Assembly: GCA_964613075.1 (NCBI GenBank)
Contig: CAZTFV010000002.1
Location: forward strand, 1 to 54,189
DNA: 54,189 bases
Reading direction: 5' to 3'
DNA from: CAYWEP01 sp964613075
GTDB lineage: Bacteria; Patescibacteriota; Microgenomatia; Levybacterales; UBA12049
Positions 42,812-50,830 of the stretch are shown in pieces (the stretch's first letter is position 1; every line of letters starts with the position of its first letter). A model generated the notes under the pieces. It worked only from the letters and a program-made list of their open reading frames with translations. It was not told the origin of the DNA and did not search any database. Made by a program: the position numbers and the translations under genes.

Positions 42812-43614
42812 TGCAATGTTACTTTAAGCCCCTCTTCAAGAGAAGTGTTTGGTTTCCAACCGAGCACTTCGTATACATGGTGAAAGTCCTTTTTCACAAT
42901 TGGATCTGTAATTTTTTCCTTTGCATGTACTACCTTTACTTTTTTTTCTAGCATTTTCTCAATCATACGTACGATGTCATTTATCGATGTTAATCGTCCA
43001 GTACAAATATCAAAAGTCTCTACATTTCTTGGATCGTAATTAATTGTTTTTATAATTGCATCAACCGCATCTTTAACAAATAAATAGTCTTTTTTCTGTT
43101 CACCATTTCCTTTAATGGTTAGTTTTTCATCACGCTTAATTAAATGTGCAAAAGTAGCTATAACTGAATTATAAAACGGTTTTGCTCCGGGACCATAAAG
43201 ATTTGAAAAACGTAAAGTGACTGCGCGAAGATTAGCTTTTATTGCGTAATGTGCGATTAATTCTTCTGCAAATTTTTTAGAATAGGCGTAAAGATTTTCA
43301 GGATAATAAATCTGGAAAGTTGATGAAAAAATAAGCTTTGCAGTTGGAGCATAAGAAGTAATGGCCACAAGAAGTCCATATGTTCCCAAAGTATTAGTTT
43401 TTAGCAAATCCATATCAGCGTCTCTATTAAGCCCGGCAAGATGGATAACTATATCACTATTTGCAAGCAAAATTTTAAGGCTCTTCGGTCTCAATAAATC
43501 ATGTCTGTCCCTGTCAAATACTGCTAATTCACAGTTATATTCCGAAAGAGCATGCATCAAATGTTTCCCTAGAAATCCATTACTCCCTGTTATGACAATT
43601 TTCTTTTTCTTCAT
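42808..43614 (-). CDS. Nucleotide-sugar SDR, probable partner of the cupin (CapF N-terminal domain-like)
   Basis: 268 aa extended SDR. The NAD(P) motif is TGSNGFLG, IHLAGLNRDAD follows, the active site is SSTFQIY with YAYSK, and AKPFYNSVIATFAHLIKRDE strongly echoes the CapF/WbjC NYNSVIATF block. Unlike CapF it has a standard extended-SDR end (VLGWKPNTSLEEGL) and terminates before the cupin, which is encoded next. The predicted role is the 4-keto reduction step of UDP-L-FucNAc synthesis. Its start overlaps the stop of the upstream SDR by 4 nt. Confidence 0.75.
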   Translation of the reverse strand: MKKKKIVITGSNGFLGKHLMHALSEYNCELAVFDRDRHDLLRPKSLKILLANSDIVIHLAGLNRDADMDLLKTNTLGTYGLLVAITSYAPTAKLIFSSTFQIYYPENLYAYSKKFAEELIAHYAIKANLRAVTLRFSNLYGPGAKPFYNSVIATFAHLIKRDEKLTIKGNGEQKKDYLFVKDAVDAIIKTINYDPRNVETFDICTGRLTSINDIVRMIEKMLEKKVKVVHAKEKITDPIVKKDFHHVYEVLGWKPNTSLEEGLKVTLQ

Positions 43615-44579
43615 TTTTTTGCATTAAAATAATCTTTGTACCATGCAAAAGCTTCTGTAAGTCCTTCTTCAAGTGTATATATCGGTTTCCAGGACAAAAC
43701 TTTTCTAGCTTTCTCAATAGATATATATTGTTTTTTAATTTCCTTTTCTCGCTCTTTCGGAATAGAATCAATTAGTAGTTTTATTTTTTTCTTTCCCGAA
43801 ATTTTAATTATCTTTCTTGCAACTGTTACTGCCCTAACCTGCTTACCGGTACCTATATTGATGATTCGTGCTCGTTTGCTATTGGGAAGACTCTTCTGCG
43901 CAAGCGTAATGTACGCATTTACGGCATCCTTAATATAGAGAAAATCTCTTACAGCACCCACGTCCCAAATATGGATATTTTTATTTTCTAGAACCGCCCT
44001 CATCACCTTTGGAATTAATCTGGAAAAATTGGTATCACCCGGGCCATATAGATTTACAAAACGAAATATTTCAACAGGAAGACCATATGTATCCGCATAG
44101 CTTTGAGCGAGTAAATCAGCGCATGCTTTTGAAGTTTCGTACGGTCTAGACGGCTGGGGATAATAGTCTTCAGTGTATGGGACATTCGGATTGTCTCCAT
44201 ACACATGAGTTGTTGACGCAACTATTATCTTTTCTACTTTATTCAGACGCGCTGCTTCAAGAATATTCCATGTTCCTTGAATATTAACAGAAAATGTTTC
44301 CAGAGGACTCTCTCTTCCTGTCTCAACTAAAGGTTGTCCGGCCAAATGAAAAATATAACCAATTCGATAGTTGCGAATAATCTTCTGCAATAGGCCAAAC
44401 TCTTTAACTGATCCTTTTTCCTCAATGAGATAATCAGTTCTATTTACCTTGGTATGCTTCAAGCCAACAACACGCGCTCCTTTTTCAAGAAGACAAGATG
44501 TAAGATGTGAACCAACAAATCCTGAGGCTCCGGTAATGAAAACTCTTTTATTTTTCCAAAATGATTCTGTCGAATTCAT
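43611..44579 (-). CDS. Nucleotide-sugar 4,6-dehydratase (CDP-glucose 4,6-dehydratase, RfbG-like)
   Basis: 322 aa extended SDR. TGASGFVGSHL opens it. HLAGQPLVETGRESPLETF and the NIQGTWNILEAAR helix are close to the AGQPLVRxSYxxPLETF signature of RfbG. The active site is STTHVYG with YETSK, then LYGPGDTNFSRLIPKVMRA and RDFLYIKDAVNAY. CDP-glucose is thus the likely substrate family, though GDP- and UDP-sugar relatives exist. The ATG at 44579 lies 32 nt inside the end of the GT2 gene. No CDP-glucose synthase (RfbF) is in the window. Confidence 0.75.
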   Translation of the reverse strand: MNSTESFWKNKRVFITGASGFVGSHLTSCLLEKGARVVGLKHTKVNRTDYLIEEKGSVKEFGLLQKIIRNYRIGYIFHLAGQPLVETGRESPLETFSVNIQGTWNILEAARLNKVEKIIVASTTHVYGDNPNVPYTEDYYPQPSRPYETSKACADLLAQSYADTYGLPVEIFRFVNLYGPGDTNFSRLIPKVMRAVLENKNIHIWDVGAVRDFLYIKDAVNAYITLAQKSLPNSKRARIINIGTGKQVRAVTVARKIIKISGKKKIKLLIDSIPKEREKEIKKQYISIEKARKVLSWKPIYTLEEGLTEAFAWYKDYFNAKK

Positions 44580-45564
44580 ATTTTATCGTTGGAATTCCAT
44601 AAACGAATAACATACAAAAACACATAACAGGATGGATAAACCAAGCAGGGTCATGAATTTTCATATAGCCTCTCAATGAGTCATAGAGGGGTTTTATTAT
44701 GGTAAGAGAAATAATAATATACATTATTAATTTTATTCTGTCTTTATGAGGTTCATAGATGCTATACCTTCTCCTTGAGTGATCGAGAAAATGATATTTC
44801 TCAATAAAATATTTTCTTCTCCCTAAGAATGAAAAAAACTTGTTATTAGTAAGATGAATTATTGTATCTTTGACTATACCATACGTATTAAAACCATTTT
44901 TAATTAGGTCAACATGAACGTCAATATGGAAAAAGCTTTGGGGGCTTACCTTTGCATTTTTCAGAAGAAATTTTCTCCTTACTGCTGCTCCATTCCCACC
45001 CAGAGCGGGAATATTTTCCGGACTAAATTTGACGAGGTAATAGGAGCCCATATCTTTTGCTGTACCTGCTAAATTATAGGTATCATACGCCCATGACAAG
45101 TGAGAGTTCTTACCAAAATAGTATGGGACAGGATCAGGACCTCCTATTAAAGCAAAATATCTGTCGACAACATCCATTTTGCGGTCGTAATGGAACCGAA
45201 GAGGCTCAACTCCTACAATTTCTTGATTCTCCAGAAATGGTTTCGTCATGCTTAAAAACCAATGAATATGGGGGAGAACGTTATCATGATCTAATAAAAA
45301 GATGACGTCATTTTTTGCTTGATTTACTCCAATGCCTTTATTGTATTCAGCATTCTGTTTTTCAGGAGAAACAGAAATTATTGTTGTATTATATTTCTGA
45401 GCAATCGATACTGTTCTGTCATTTGAGCTTCCATCTACTATTATTATCTCGATTTTTTCATTTGGGTACTGTTGCGCCACAATGCTTTTTAAGCATTTTT
45501 CAAGAGTTCGTTCAGAATTATAGGTTGCAATAACTACAGAAATAGAAAAAAGATTATTCTTCAT
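44548..45564 (-). CDS. Family 2 glycosyltransferase with C-terminal membrane segment
   Basis: 338 aa from ATG 45564. An opening at 45675 would add 37 unrelated residues inside the GT4 gene. GT2 motifs are SVVIATYNS, VDGSSNDRT, NKGIGVNQAK and LLDHDNV (D92, D94). GGNGAAVRRKF and the AWFIHPVMCF hydrophobic end match the GT2 at 5538-6515 in order and spacing, so the two are paralogs, probably adding sugars to similar lipid-linked acceptors. It overlaps the GT4 upstream by 11 nt and the SDR downstream by 32 nt. Confidence 0.86.
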   Translation of the reverse strand: MKNNLFSISVVIATYNSERTLEKCLKSIVAQQYPNEKIEIIIVDGSSNDRTVSIAQKYNTTIISVSPEKQNAEYNKGIGVNQAKNDVIFLLDHDNVLPHIHWFLSMTKPFLENQEIVGVEPLRFHYDRKMDVVDRYFALIGGPDPVPYYFGKNSHLSWAYDTYNLAGTAKDMGSYYLVKFSPENIPALGGNGAAVRRKFLLKNAKVSPQSFFHIDVHVDLIKNGFNTYGIVKDTIIHLTNNKFFSFLGRRKYFIEKYHFLDHSRRRYSIYEPHKDRIKLIMYIIISLTIIKPLYDSLRGYMKIHDPAWFIHPVMCFCMLFVYGIPTIKYEFDRIILEK

Positions 45565-46678
45565 ACTTTGCCAGTAATAAATGCTTAAAACGCGTATAAC
45601 TTTTGTCCCAGTTGAATTCTTTGCTCCTTCGTAAAGCACCAAGAGACAACCTCTCTCGCAACTTATTATTCTCAATAAGAAGGGCTATCGCATCAGCCAA
45701 TTCTTGCGAAGATGGTTGCTTTGACAGTATTATCCCGGTTTTTTTGTCAACAACCGAGTCTCTTAAACCTGTGACATTACTCACGATTGAAGGAGTTCCA
45801 CAAGCCGCTGCTTCTGTCACCACCATCCCCCATCCTTCTTTGACTGAAGGGAGAAGCAACCCCCATGCTTCTTGCATGAAACGAACCTTTGTGTCAACAG
45901 GACTTTTATCAATAAAAAAATTATTTTTGTTGATAATATGAATATTCCTCGTTAGACTAAGATCACTAATCAGATTCTGCAATCTTTTTTCGTCCGGACC
46001 ATTACCAATAAGCAATAAGCGTGCTTTGGGGTGTTTTTCTACCACAGCCTTCATGGCTTTTATACACAAATCTCCGCGCTTCATCCTGACAAGCCGGGCA
46101 ACGAAAATAAAAAGAGGGTATCTACTTTTTTCCTTGCCTGGAACATACCTCGTGTGATCAAGCCCTAAAGGAAATACGTGAATATTCCTACCTGGTATTC
46201 CAAATGACATTAAATCAATTTTCGTGCTTTGAGAATAGCAAAGAACTCGCGACGTTTTATAGGTGAGATACTCGAGGGACTCAAGAATATAAGAAATCCA
46301 TGATACCGGCCAAAAGAACTCATAGAAAAGTACCTCTTTGGCAAGTTGGTTGACATATGCGATTCTTTTCTCTTTTGGAATATACAAAGGGGTCTGCCAG
46401 CAAAGCGTGTTTATCATATCAATAACGATATCTGGCTTTCTCTTAAGTGAGTGATAATACAGCAACGCGTGCAGATATACGGAAAGCTTGTTTCCTCGTC
46501 GAATAATTGTAACATTATCAATTATTTCCTTATCCTTGCATCTATGAAAATTTCGCGAGAAGAAGGTAACAGTATATCCCTCCTTGACCAGTCTACGAGC
46601 AAATTCAAACGCAATTACCTCGGCTCCTCCTACCTCCGGATTTTTTATATCTTTCCAGTTCAACAGTAAAATGTCCAT
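45554..46678 (-). CDS. Family 4 glycosyltransferase
   Basis: 374 aa. The start is taken at ATG 46678, which forms TGATG with the upstream stop; a GTG six bases earlier is possible. The N-terminal GT-B domain has LLNWKDIKNPEVGGAEV, a well-known GT4 opening. The C-terminal domain shows FVARLVRMKRGD, LLIGNGPDEKRL and the nucleotide-binding block LPSVKEGWGMVVTEAAACGTPSI with the E-x7-E motif. It is a retaining transferase. The sugar cannot be assigned. It has no membrane helix. Confidence 0.9.
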   Translation of the reverse strand: MDILLLNWKDIKNPEVGGAEVIAFEFARRLVKEGYTVTFFSRNFHRCKDKEIIDNVTIIRRGNKLSVYLHALLYYHSLKRKPDIVIDMINTLCWQTPLYIPKEKRIAYVNQLAKEVLFYEFFWPVSWISYILESLEYLTYKTSRVLCYSQSTKIDLMSFGIPGRNIHVFPLGLDHTRYVPGKEKSRYPLFIFVARLVRMKRGDLCIKAMKAVVEKHPKARLLLIGNGPDEKRLQNLISDLSLTRNIHIINKNNFFIDKSPVDTKVRFMQEAWGLLLPSVKEGWGMVVTEAAACGTPSIVSNVTGLRDSVVDKKTGIILSKQPSSQELADAIALLIENNKLRERLSLGALRRSKEFNWDKSYTRFKHLLLAKYEE

Positions 46679-47700
46679 CAGCACTTAAATAATTTCTTGT
46701 TTTCCTCAACCCACTCATAGAGCAACCGCACTCCATCTCTCACATTCACCCTAGGTGTCCATCCAAATTCCCTTTCCGCCTTTCGTATATCGGCGATAAA
46801 AATCGGCTGGTCACCCGGTCTAATCTCCGAAAAAGATGCAAGTATTTTTTTGTTAAAATACTCCTCAAGAAGAGGTTGCAACTCAAGCCAGACCGAAATC
46901 GTATTTTTCGGCCCTCCGCCGATGTTATATATCTTTCCTTTGGTTTTACCGATGTGCTTGATCGCTAAATCATACGCCCGCATAAGGTCATCGATATACA
47001 AGATGTCTCTTACCTGCTTCCCATTTCCGTAGATTGCAATCTTCTTTCCTAAGCACGCTGCAATAATAAACCAGGCTACCCAACCTTGATCTTCTATACC
47101 AAATTGCCTCGGTCCATAAATGCAAGATTGACGAAATACAACGGTATTCAGACCGTATATTCTGTGATAATCGCGTACATACTGATCTGATGCTCCTTTG
47201 CTGCAACCGTACGGAGAATGAAAATCTAAATTCTCCTCCTCAGAAATACCAAACTTCCGATCAACAAATGTATATCTTGTTTTATCTCCTTTAATTTTTA
47301 AATGCTCTAAGCCTCCGTACACTTTGTTTGTTGAGCTATAGATAAAGATAGGGTTTTTTCCAGATAAGCGGACAGCCTCCAAAACATTCAGCGTACCCAA
47401 AGCGTTATTTTCGAAATCATCTCGAGGATTTTTCACCGACGAAGTTACCGCTACCTGACCGGCAAAATGCAGGAGTACATCAATATCCAAAACAGCTTTT
47501 TTCACTACATGAAAATTTCTTATGTCACCCTCATGCACCTTTGGAGGTTTTTTTGCAGTACGTTTTACCCAGGAGATATTATCGCGGCTTCCCTTTCTTG
47601 AGAAATTATCAAATATTATTACATCATCTCCTTTGTTTAAGAAATGGAGTGCAGCATTAATGCCAATAAAACCTGCACCACCTGTTATTAGTAGCTTCAT
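46678..47700 (-). CDS. Nucleotide-sugar 2-epimerase (CDP-paratose/tyvelose 2-epimerase, RfbE-like)
   Basis: 340 aa from ATG 47700 (a TTG two codons upstream is the longer choice). TGGAGFIGINAA, the unusual active-site stretch SSTNKVYGGLE, DFHSPYGCSKGASDQYV, FRQSCIYGPRQFGIEDQGWVAWF and RDILYIDDLMRAY follow RfbE/TyvE closely. RfbE epimerises C2 of CDP-paratose to CDP-tyvelose. With the RfbG-like and RfbJ/S-like SDRs in this window it hints at a CDP-dideoxyhexose or related pathway, but the key deoxygenation enzyme RfbH is not seen. Members acting on other nucleotide sugars are common in CPR bacteria. Confidence 0.8.
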   Translation of the reverse strand: MKLLITGGAGFIGINAALHFLNKGDDVIIFDNFSRKGSRDNISWVKRTAKKPPKVHEGDIRNFHVVKKAVLDIDVLLHFAGQVAVTSSVKNPRDDFENNALGTLNVLEAVRLSGKNPIFIYSSTNKVYGGLEHLKIKGDKTRYTFVDRKFGISEEENLDFHSPYGCSKGASDQYVRDYHRIYGLNTVVFRQSCIYGPRQFGIEDQGWVAWFIIAACLGKKIAIYGNGKQVRDILYIDDLMRAYDLAIKHIGKTKGKIYNIGGGPKNTISVWLELQPLLEEYFNKKILASFSEIRPGDQPIFIADIRKAEREFGWTPRVNVRDGVRLLYEWVEENKKLFKC

Positions 47701-47709
47701 AGTCAAGGT

Positions 47710-48510
47710 TTATGGAATATTAATACGGAAGTTTAACTCAGGATCAAACTTCCATTTCCGTCTGTTACCACGGTCATAATAATGCAAAATTTTCAATCTA
47801 TAGAATACAGCAATAGTATCCCGTAACATAAAAAAGATAGTGTTCCAAAAATTTTTTGAGGTTATTGAAGATACGCCAGTAAAATCAAGTTCGATGGGAG
47901 CTTCAAATATTCGTTTGTATCCTAAGTAATGCGCAACAGCAATAATTTCTATGTCAAACGCATACGTTTTTACCAACAGTCGGGGAAGGACATCTTCTAA
48001 TACTTTTTTTCTGAAAAATTTCATACCCACTTGTGTGTCTCGAACTGACAAGCCGAATAGCAACCTTACTAATGTCCTATACCCCCAAGAAAGGATTTTT
48101 CTCGTAACTGGATAGTTAACTTTTGATACAGGGTGTAATTTACTTCCTACAATAATATCGGCATTATACCACTCAAAATGCTCCATGAGCATCGAGAGCC
48201 CATTCGGATTTATGTCCATCCCGGCGTCAATGAAGGCGATAATATCTCCTTTTGCCTTTGCCATCCCAAATCTGACAGCATGCCCTTTTCCTTTGTTGAC
48301 GTTGTATCCAGTTGCAACAATTTTGTTAAATTTCATTTTTTGGACGTTCTGCAAAGTCTTATCAACGTTACCATCGACAACAAGAATGATTTCATAATCA
48401 TATCGGAGTTGATCCAGGACGTGTTTAATGCGTATTAAATCATCTTTAATTGTTTTTTCCTGTTTGTATGCAGGAATAATGACGGAGATAAGATGCATCT
48501 TCTTTTTCAT
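47710..48510 (-). CDS. Family 2 glycosyltransferase (dolichyl/polyprenyl-phosphate glucosyltransferase-like)
   Basis: 266 aa GT-A protein without a membrane helix. SVIIPAYKQ, VVDGNVDKT, NKGKGHAVRFGMAKAKG and IDAGMDINP (D95, D99) match the ALG5/DPM1 group, which charges polyprenyl phosphate with a sugar. RDTQVGMKFFRKKV and AFDIEIIAVAHYLGYK are further group signatures. It could provide the lipid-linked donor for the GT-C proteins encoded at 50827-53579 in the same run (inference). Gaps are 15 nt upstream, the widest in the whole run, and 9 nt downstream. Confidence 0.88.
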   Translation of the reverse strand: MKKKMHLISVIIPAYKQEKTIKDDLIRIKHVLDQLRYDYEIILVVDGNVDKTLQNVQKMKFNKIVATGYNVNKGKGHAVRFGMAKAKGDIIAFIDAGMDINPNGLSMLMEHFEWYNADIIVGSKLHPVSKVNYPVTRKILSWGYRTLVRLLFGLSVRDTQVGMKFFRKKVLEDVLPRLLVKTYAFDIEIIAVAHYLGYKRIFEAPIELDFTGVSSITSKNFWNTIFFMLRDTIAVFYRLKILHYYDRGNRRKWKFDPELNFRINIP

Positions 48511-48525
48511 AGAGAAAATAAGCGG

Positions 48526-49770
48526 CTATTTCCTGTCCCAAACATAGGGGTAGTATAGCAAAAGGGAAATAAGGAGTACAAATGATACGACAATAGAAAC
48601 CTGAATTACCTGAGACAGGTCTTTATGAAAAAAATAGATGCCAAGTATTTGCGCTATCGCTGCGGAAACAATAAAAAAATTTTGCCTCGTTTTATGAATG
48701 GAGAGATAAAAATTCGCCATAAGAACACAAAGTGAGTACATTCCCAGAAAAATTCCCATCATGCCTAAAAGCGGTGCAACCCGTAGATAGTTTTTGCCCG
48801 GTAGAAGATAAATAATTACATCGGGAAAAAGAAAGTAAATAGCGGTGATCGTTGCTGCACCCAGGAGCGTAACAATGAGGCTTAGCAATAAATAATGAGC
48901 ATATTTATCGCCTCTTGCATGGGTTTCAGAAACGAAAGGAAACAACACTGCAGTTACTGGTGACACGGCAAAATAAATAACTTTTCCGAGTATTGATAAA
49001 ACAGCATAATCGCCAGACTCATTTCCCGGAAAAAAATAACGCACCAACATAATATCAGCCGAATACAACGAAGTAACTGATAAAATACTAATAAAAACAG
49101 GTAACGCATATTTGTACAACGCTCTCTGATCAGTAAATGCTTCAGGGTTTGAGGTATTTTTTTTAAAGAAAAAATGGAAGGGTAAATAGCCAACGATCCC
49201 GCTAAGAGCTATCGCCGCAAAAGCCCCGGTTGTTTTTAATCCGATAAGTACCAATACTATGCCGAAAGCTAATTTGCTGAAAGATTCTACAATGTTTGAA
49301 ATAGCAAGAATAAAAAAGTTAGTTACTCCCTGCAGAATACTCCGCCCGAAAACCACGAAAACGCCGATAAAAAAATTCAGCAGGAGAAGAAGTATCATTA
49401 TATTCGACGATAAGTGGAGGAGATTGGTGATAAATGGAGAAAACAATAAAATGGTCAACGCACCTATAGCGCTATATATAACAATGAGCTTTTTCATATA
49501 ATAATAAAGAGCGTGAATTGCAGAAAGATTCCCCCGGCCTTTGTACGTTGATATAAATTTAACAACCACGAGAGAAAGAGTGGCAAGAGGCACAGATAAA
49601 ATATAGAAGAAAGCTAGTAAACTTTCTAATTCGCCAAGTAACGAAGCAGGTTTTAGCATTCGCGCCATCACTAAATGGAAAAGATAGTTACCAAAACTCG
49701 TGATTGCTGAAGCAGTATACATCCAAATTGCAGAGCTGATAAACCGATTTGAAAAGAACTTTTTAACCAT
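48526..49770 (-). CDS. Wzx-type lipid-linked oligosaccharide flippase (MOP superfamily)
   Basis: 414 aa from ATG 49770, with GGAGA at 5-nt spacing inside the end of the preceding GT4 gene (8-nt overlap). About 12 evenly spaced membrane helices span the protein, and the N-terminal AITSFGNYLFHLVMARML resembles Polysacc_synt proteins. Such flippases turn undecaprenyl-pyrophosphate-linked repeat units to the outer face. It is the only exporter recognised in the window, so the glycan is probably made by a Wzx-dependent route. Confidence 0.85.
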   Translation of the reverse strand: MVKKFFSNRFISSAIWMYTASAITSFGNYLFHLVMARMLKPASLLGELESLLAFFYILSVPLATLSLVVVKFISTYKGRGNLSAIHALYYYMKKLIVIYSAIGALTILLFSPFITNLLHLSSNIMILLLLLNFFIGVFVVFGRSILQGVTNFFILAISNIVESFSKLAFGIVLVLIGLKTTGAFAAIALSGIVGYLPFHFFFKKNTSNPEAFTDQRALYKYALPVFISILSVTSLYSADIMLVRYFFPGNESGDYAVLSILGKVIYFAVSPVTAVLFPFVSETHARGDKYAHYLLLSLIVTLLGAATITAIYFLFPDVIIYLLPGKNYLRVAPLLGMMGIFLGMYSLCVLMANFYLSIHKTRQNFFIVSAAIAQILGIYFFHKDLSQVIQVSIVVSFVLLISLLLYYPYVWDRK

Positions 49771-50830
49771 CAATCTCTCCTACTGATTTGTATACATCAA
49801 CCGTATCCAGGGCAGTCTTTTTCCAGCTGAATTTACGATAGTGTTCTAAGCCCTTTGCTGACAAAGTTTTTTGTAACGCTGCGCTTAAGAACACTTCCTC
49901 AATCCCTGCTGCGATACTATCAATATCATACGCGTCAACAAAAAATGCAGCATCTCCGGCAACTTCCGGAATTGATCCTTCTTTGGATGTTACAACCGGA
50001 CAGCCACACGCCATAGCCTCAAGAATCGGCAGGCCAAAACCCTCATATAAGGACGGCATAACAAAAACCGTTGCAGCATTGTAGAGAGATACAAGATCCT
50101 CTGCTGGAACAAATCCCAGTCGAATTATTGAAGTATCATTCTCCGCTAATGTTTGAGCCTCTATCAAGTCTTTATTCCACATATTATGTACATCGATATT
50201 TTTATCGAGTAACGCCTTGCCTGTCATTACCAAAGGTATTCTAATTTTTTTAACTGCTTTTATAAGTCTTGGCAAATTTTTATTCCACGTAGCATCTCCA
50301 ACATACAAGGCAAACCTATCGGGGAGGCCATACTTATCATGGAGTGTCTTTTTTGTCTTCCTCTTATCAACTTGCCTAAATTCCTCACCCGCTGCAAGAT
50401 AGACTCTATGAACCTTTGTATCGGGCACTCCAACAAAACGAATGATGTCTTTTTTTGACGATTCAGAATCAGTAATAATTGCGTCAGATCTGACAAGGGC
50501 TCTTTTTTGTAATAACCAACGAATATTCCCTTTTATCCCAGGCGGGAAATGCTTTGGAAAAACGAGTGGCGTTAGGTCATGGACAGTGACGATTTGTTTC
50601 CTTTTTTTACGAAAAGGGAGTGTTGGGAAAAAAGGCTCAAAATACGGAAAATGAACAATCGTTGCGTCTTTGACTATTGCTTCTCCCCGTTGAAAAAACG
50701 AATACTGATGCTGAGGAAAAAATTGCAAAAGCGCGTCGCGTAAATGCTCAAGGTAAAAGCCAGTGCCGCGCACTCTGTGTTGCAGGAAATGCCCTGTCGT
50801 TAACGGAGATATATCAATTGCAATATTCAT
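49763..50830 (-). CDS. Family 4 glycosyltransferase (mannosyltransferase-like)
   Basis: 355 aa, GT-B fold. N-terminal RGTGFYLEHLRDAL and the TVHDLTPLVFP block, ITDSESSKKDI, then LYVGDATWNKNLPRL, IRLGFVPAEDL and the donor site MPSLYEGFGLPILEAMACGCPV with E-x7-E. This arrangement is frequent in GDP-mannose-dependent GT4 enzymes of O-antigen loci. The sugar is not proven. It overlaps the PTPS-related gene by 4 nt and the flippase by 8 nt, so polymer extension and export genes are coupled. Confidence 0.9.
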   Translation of the reverse strand: MNIAIDISPLTTGHFLQHRVRGTGFYLEHLRDALLQFFPQHQYSFFQRGEAIVKDATIVHFPYFEPFFPTLPFRKKRKQIVTVHDLTPLVFPKHFPPGIKGNIRWLLQKRALVRSDAIITDSESSKKDIIRFVGVPDTKVHRVYLAAGEEFRQVDKRKTKKTLHDKYGLPDRFALYVGDATWNKNLPRLIKAVKKIRIPLVMTGKALLDKNIDVHNMWNKDLIEAQTLAENDTSIIRLGFVPAEDLVSLYNAATVFVMPSLYEGFGLPILEAMACGCPVVTSKEGSIPEVAGDAAFFVDAYDIDSIAAGIEEVFLSAALQKTLSAKGLEHYRKFSWKKTALDTVDVYKSVGEIDG

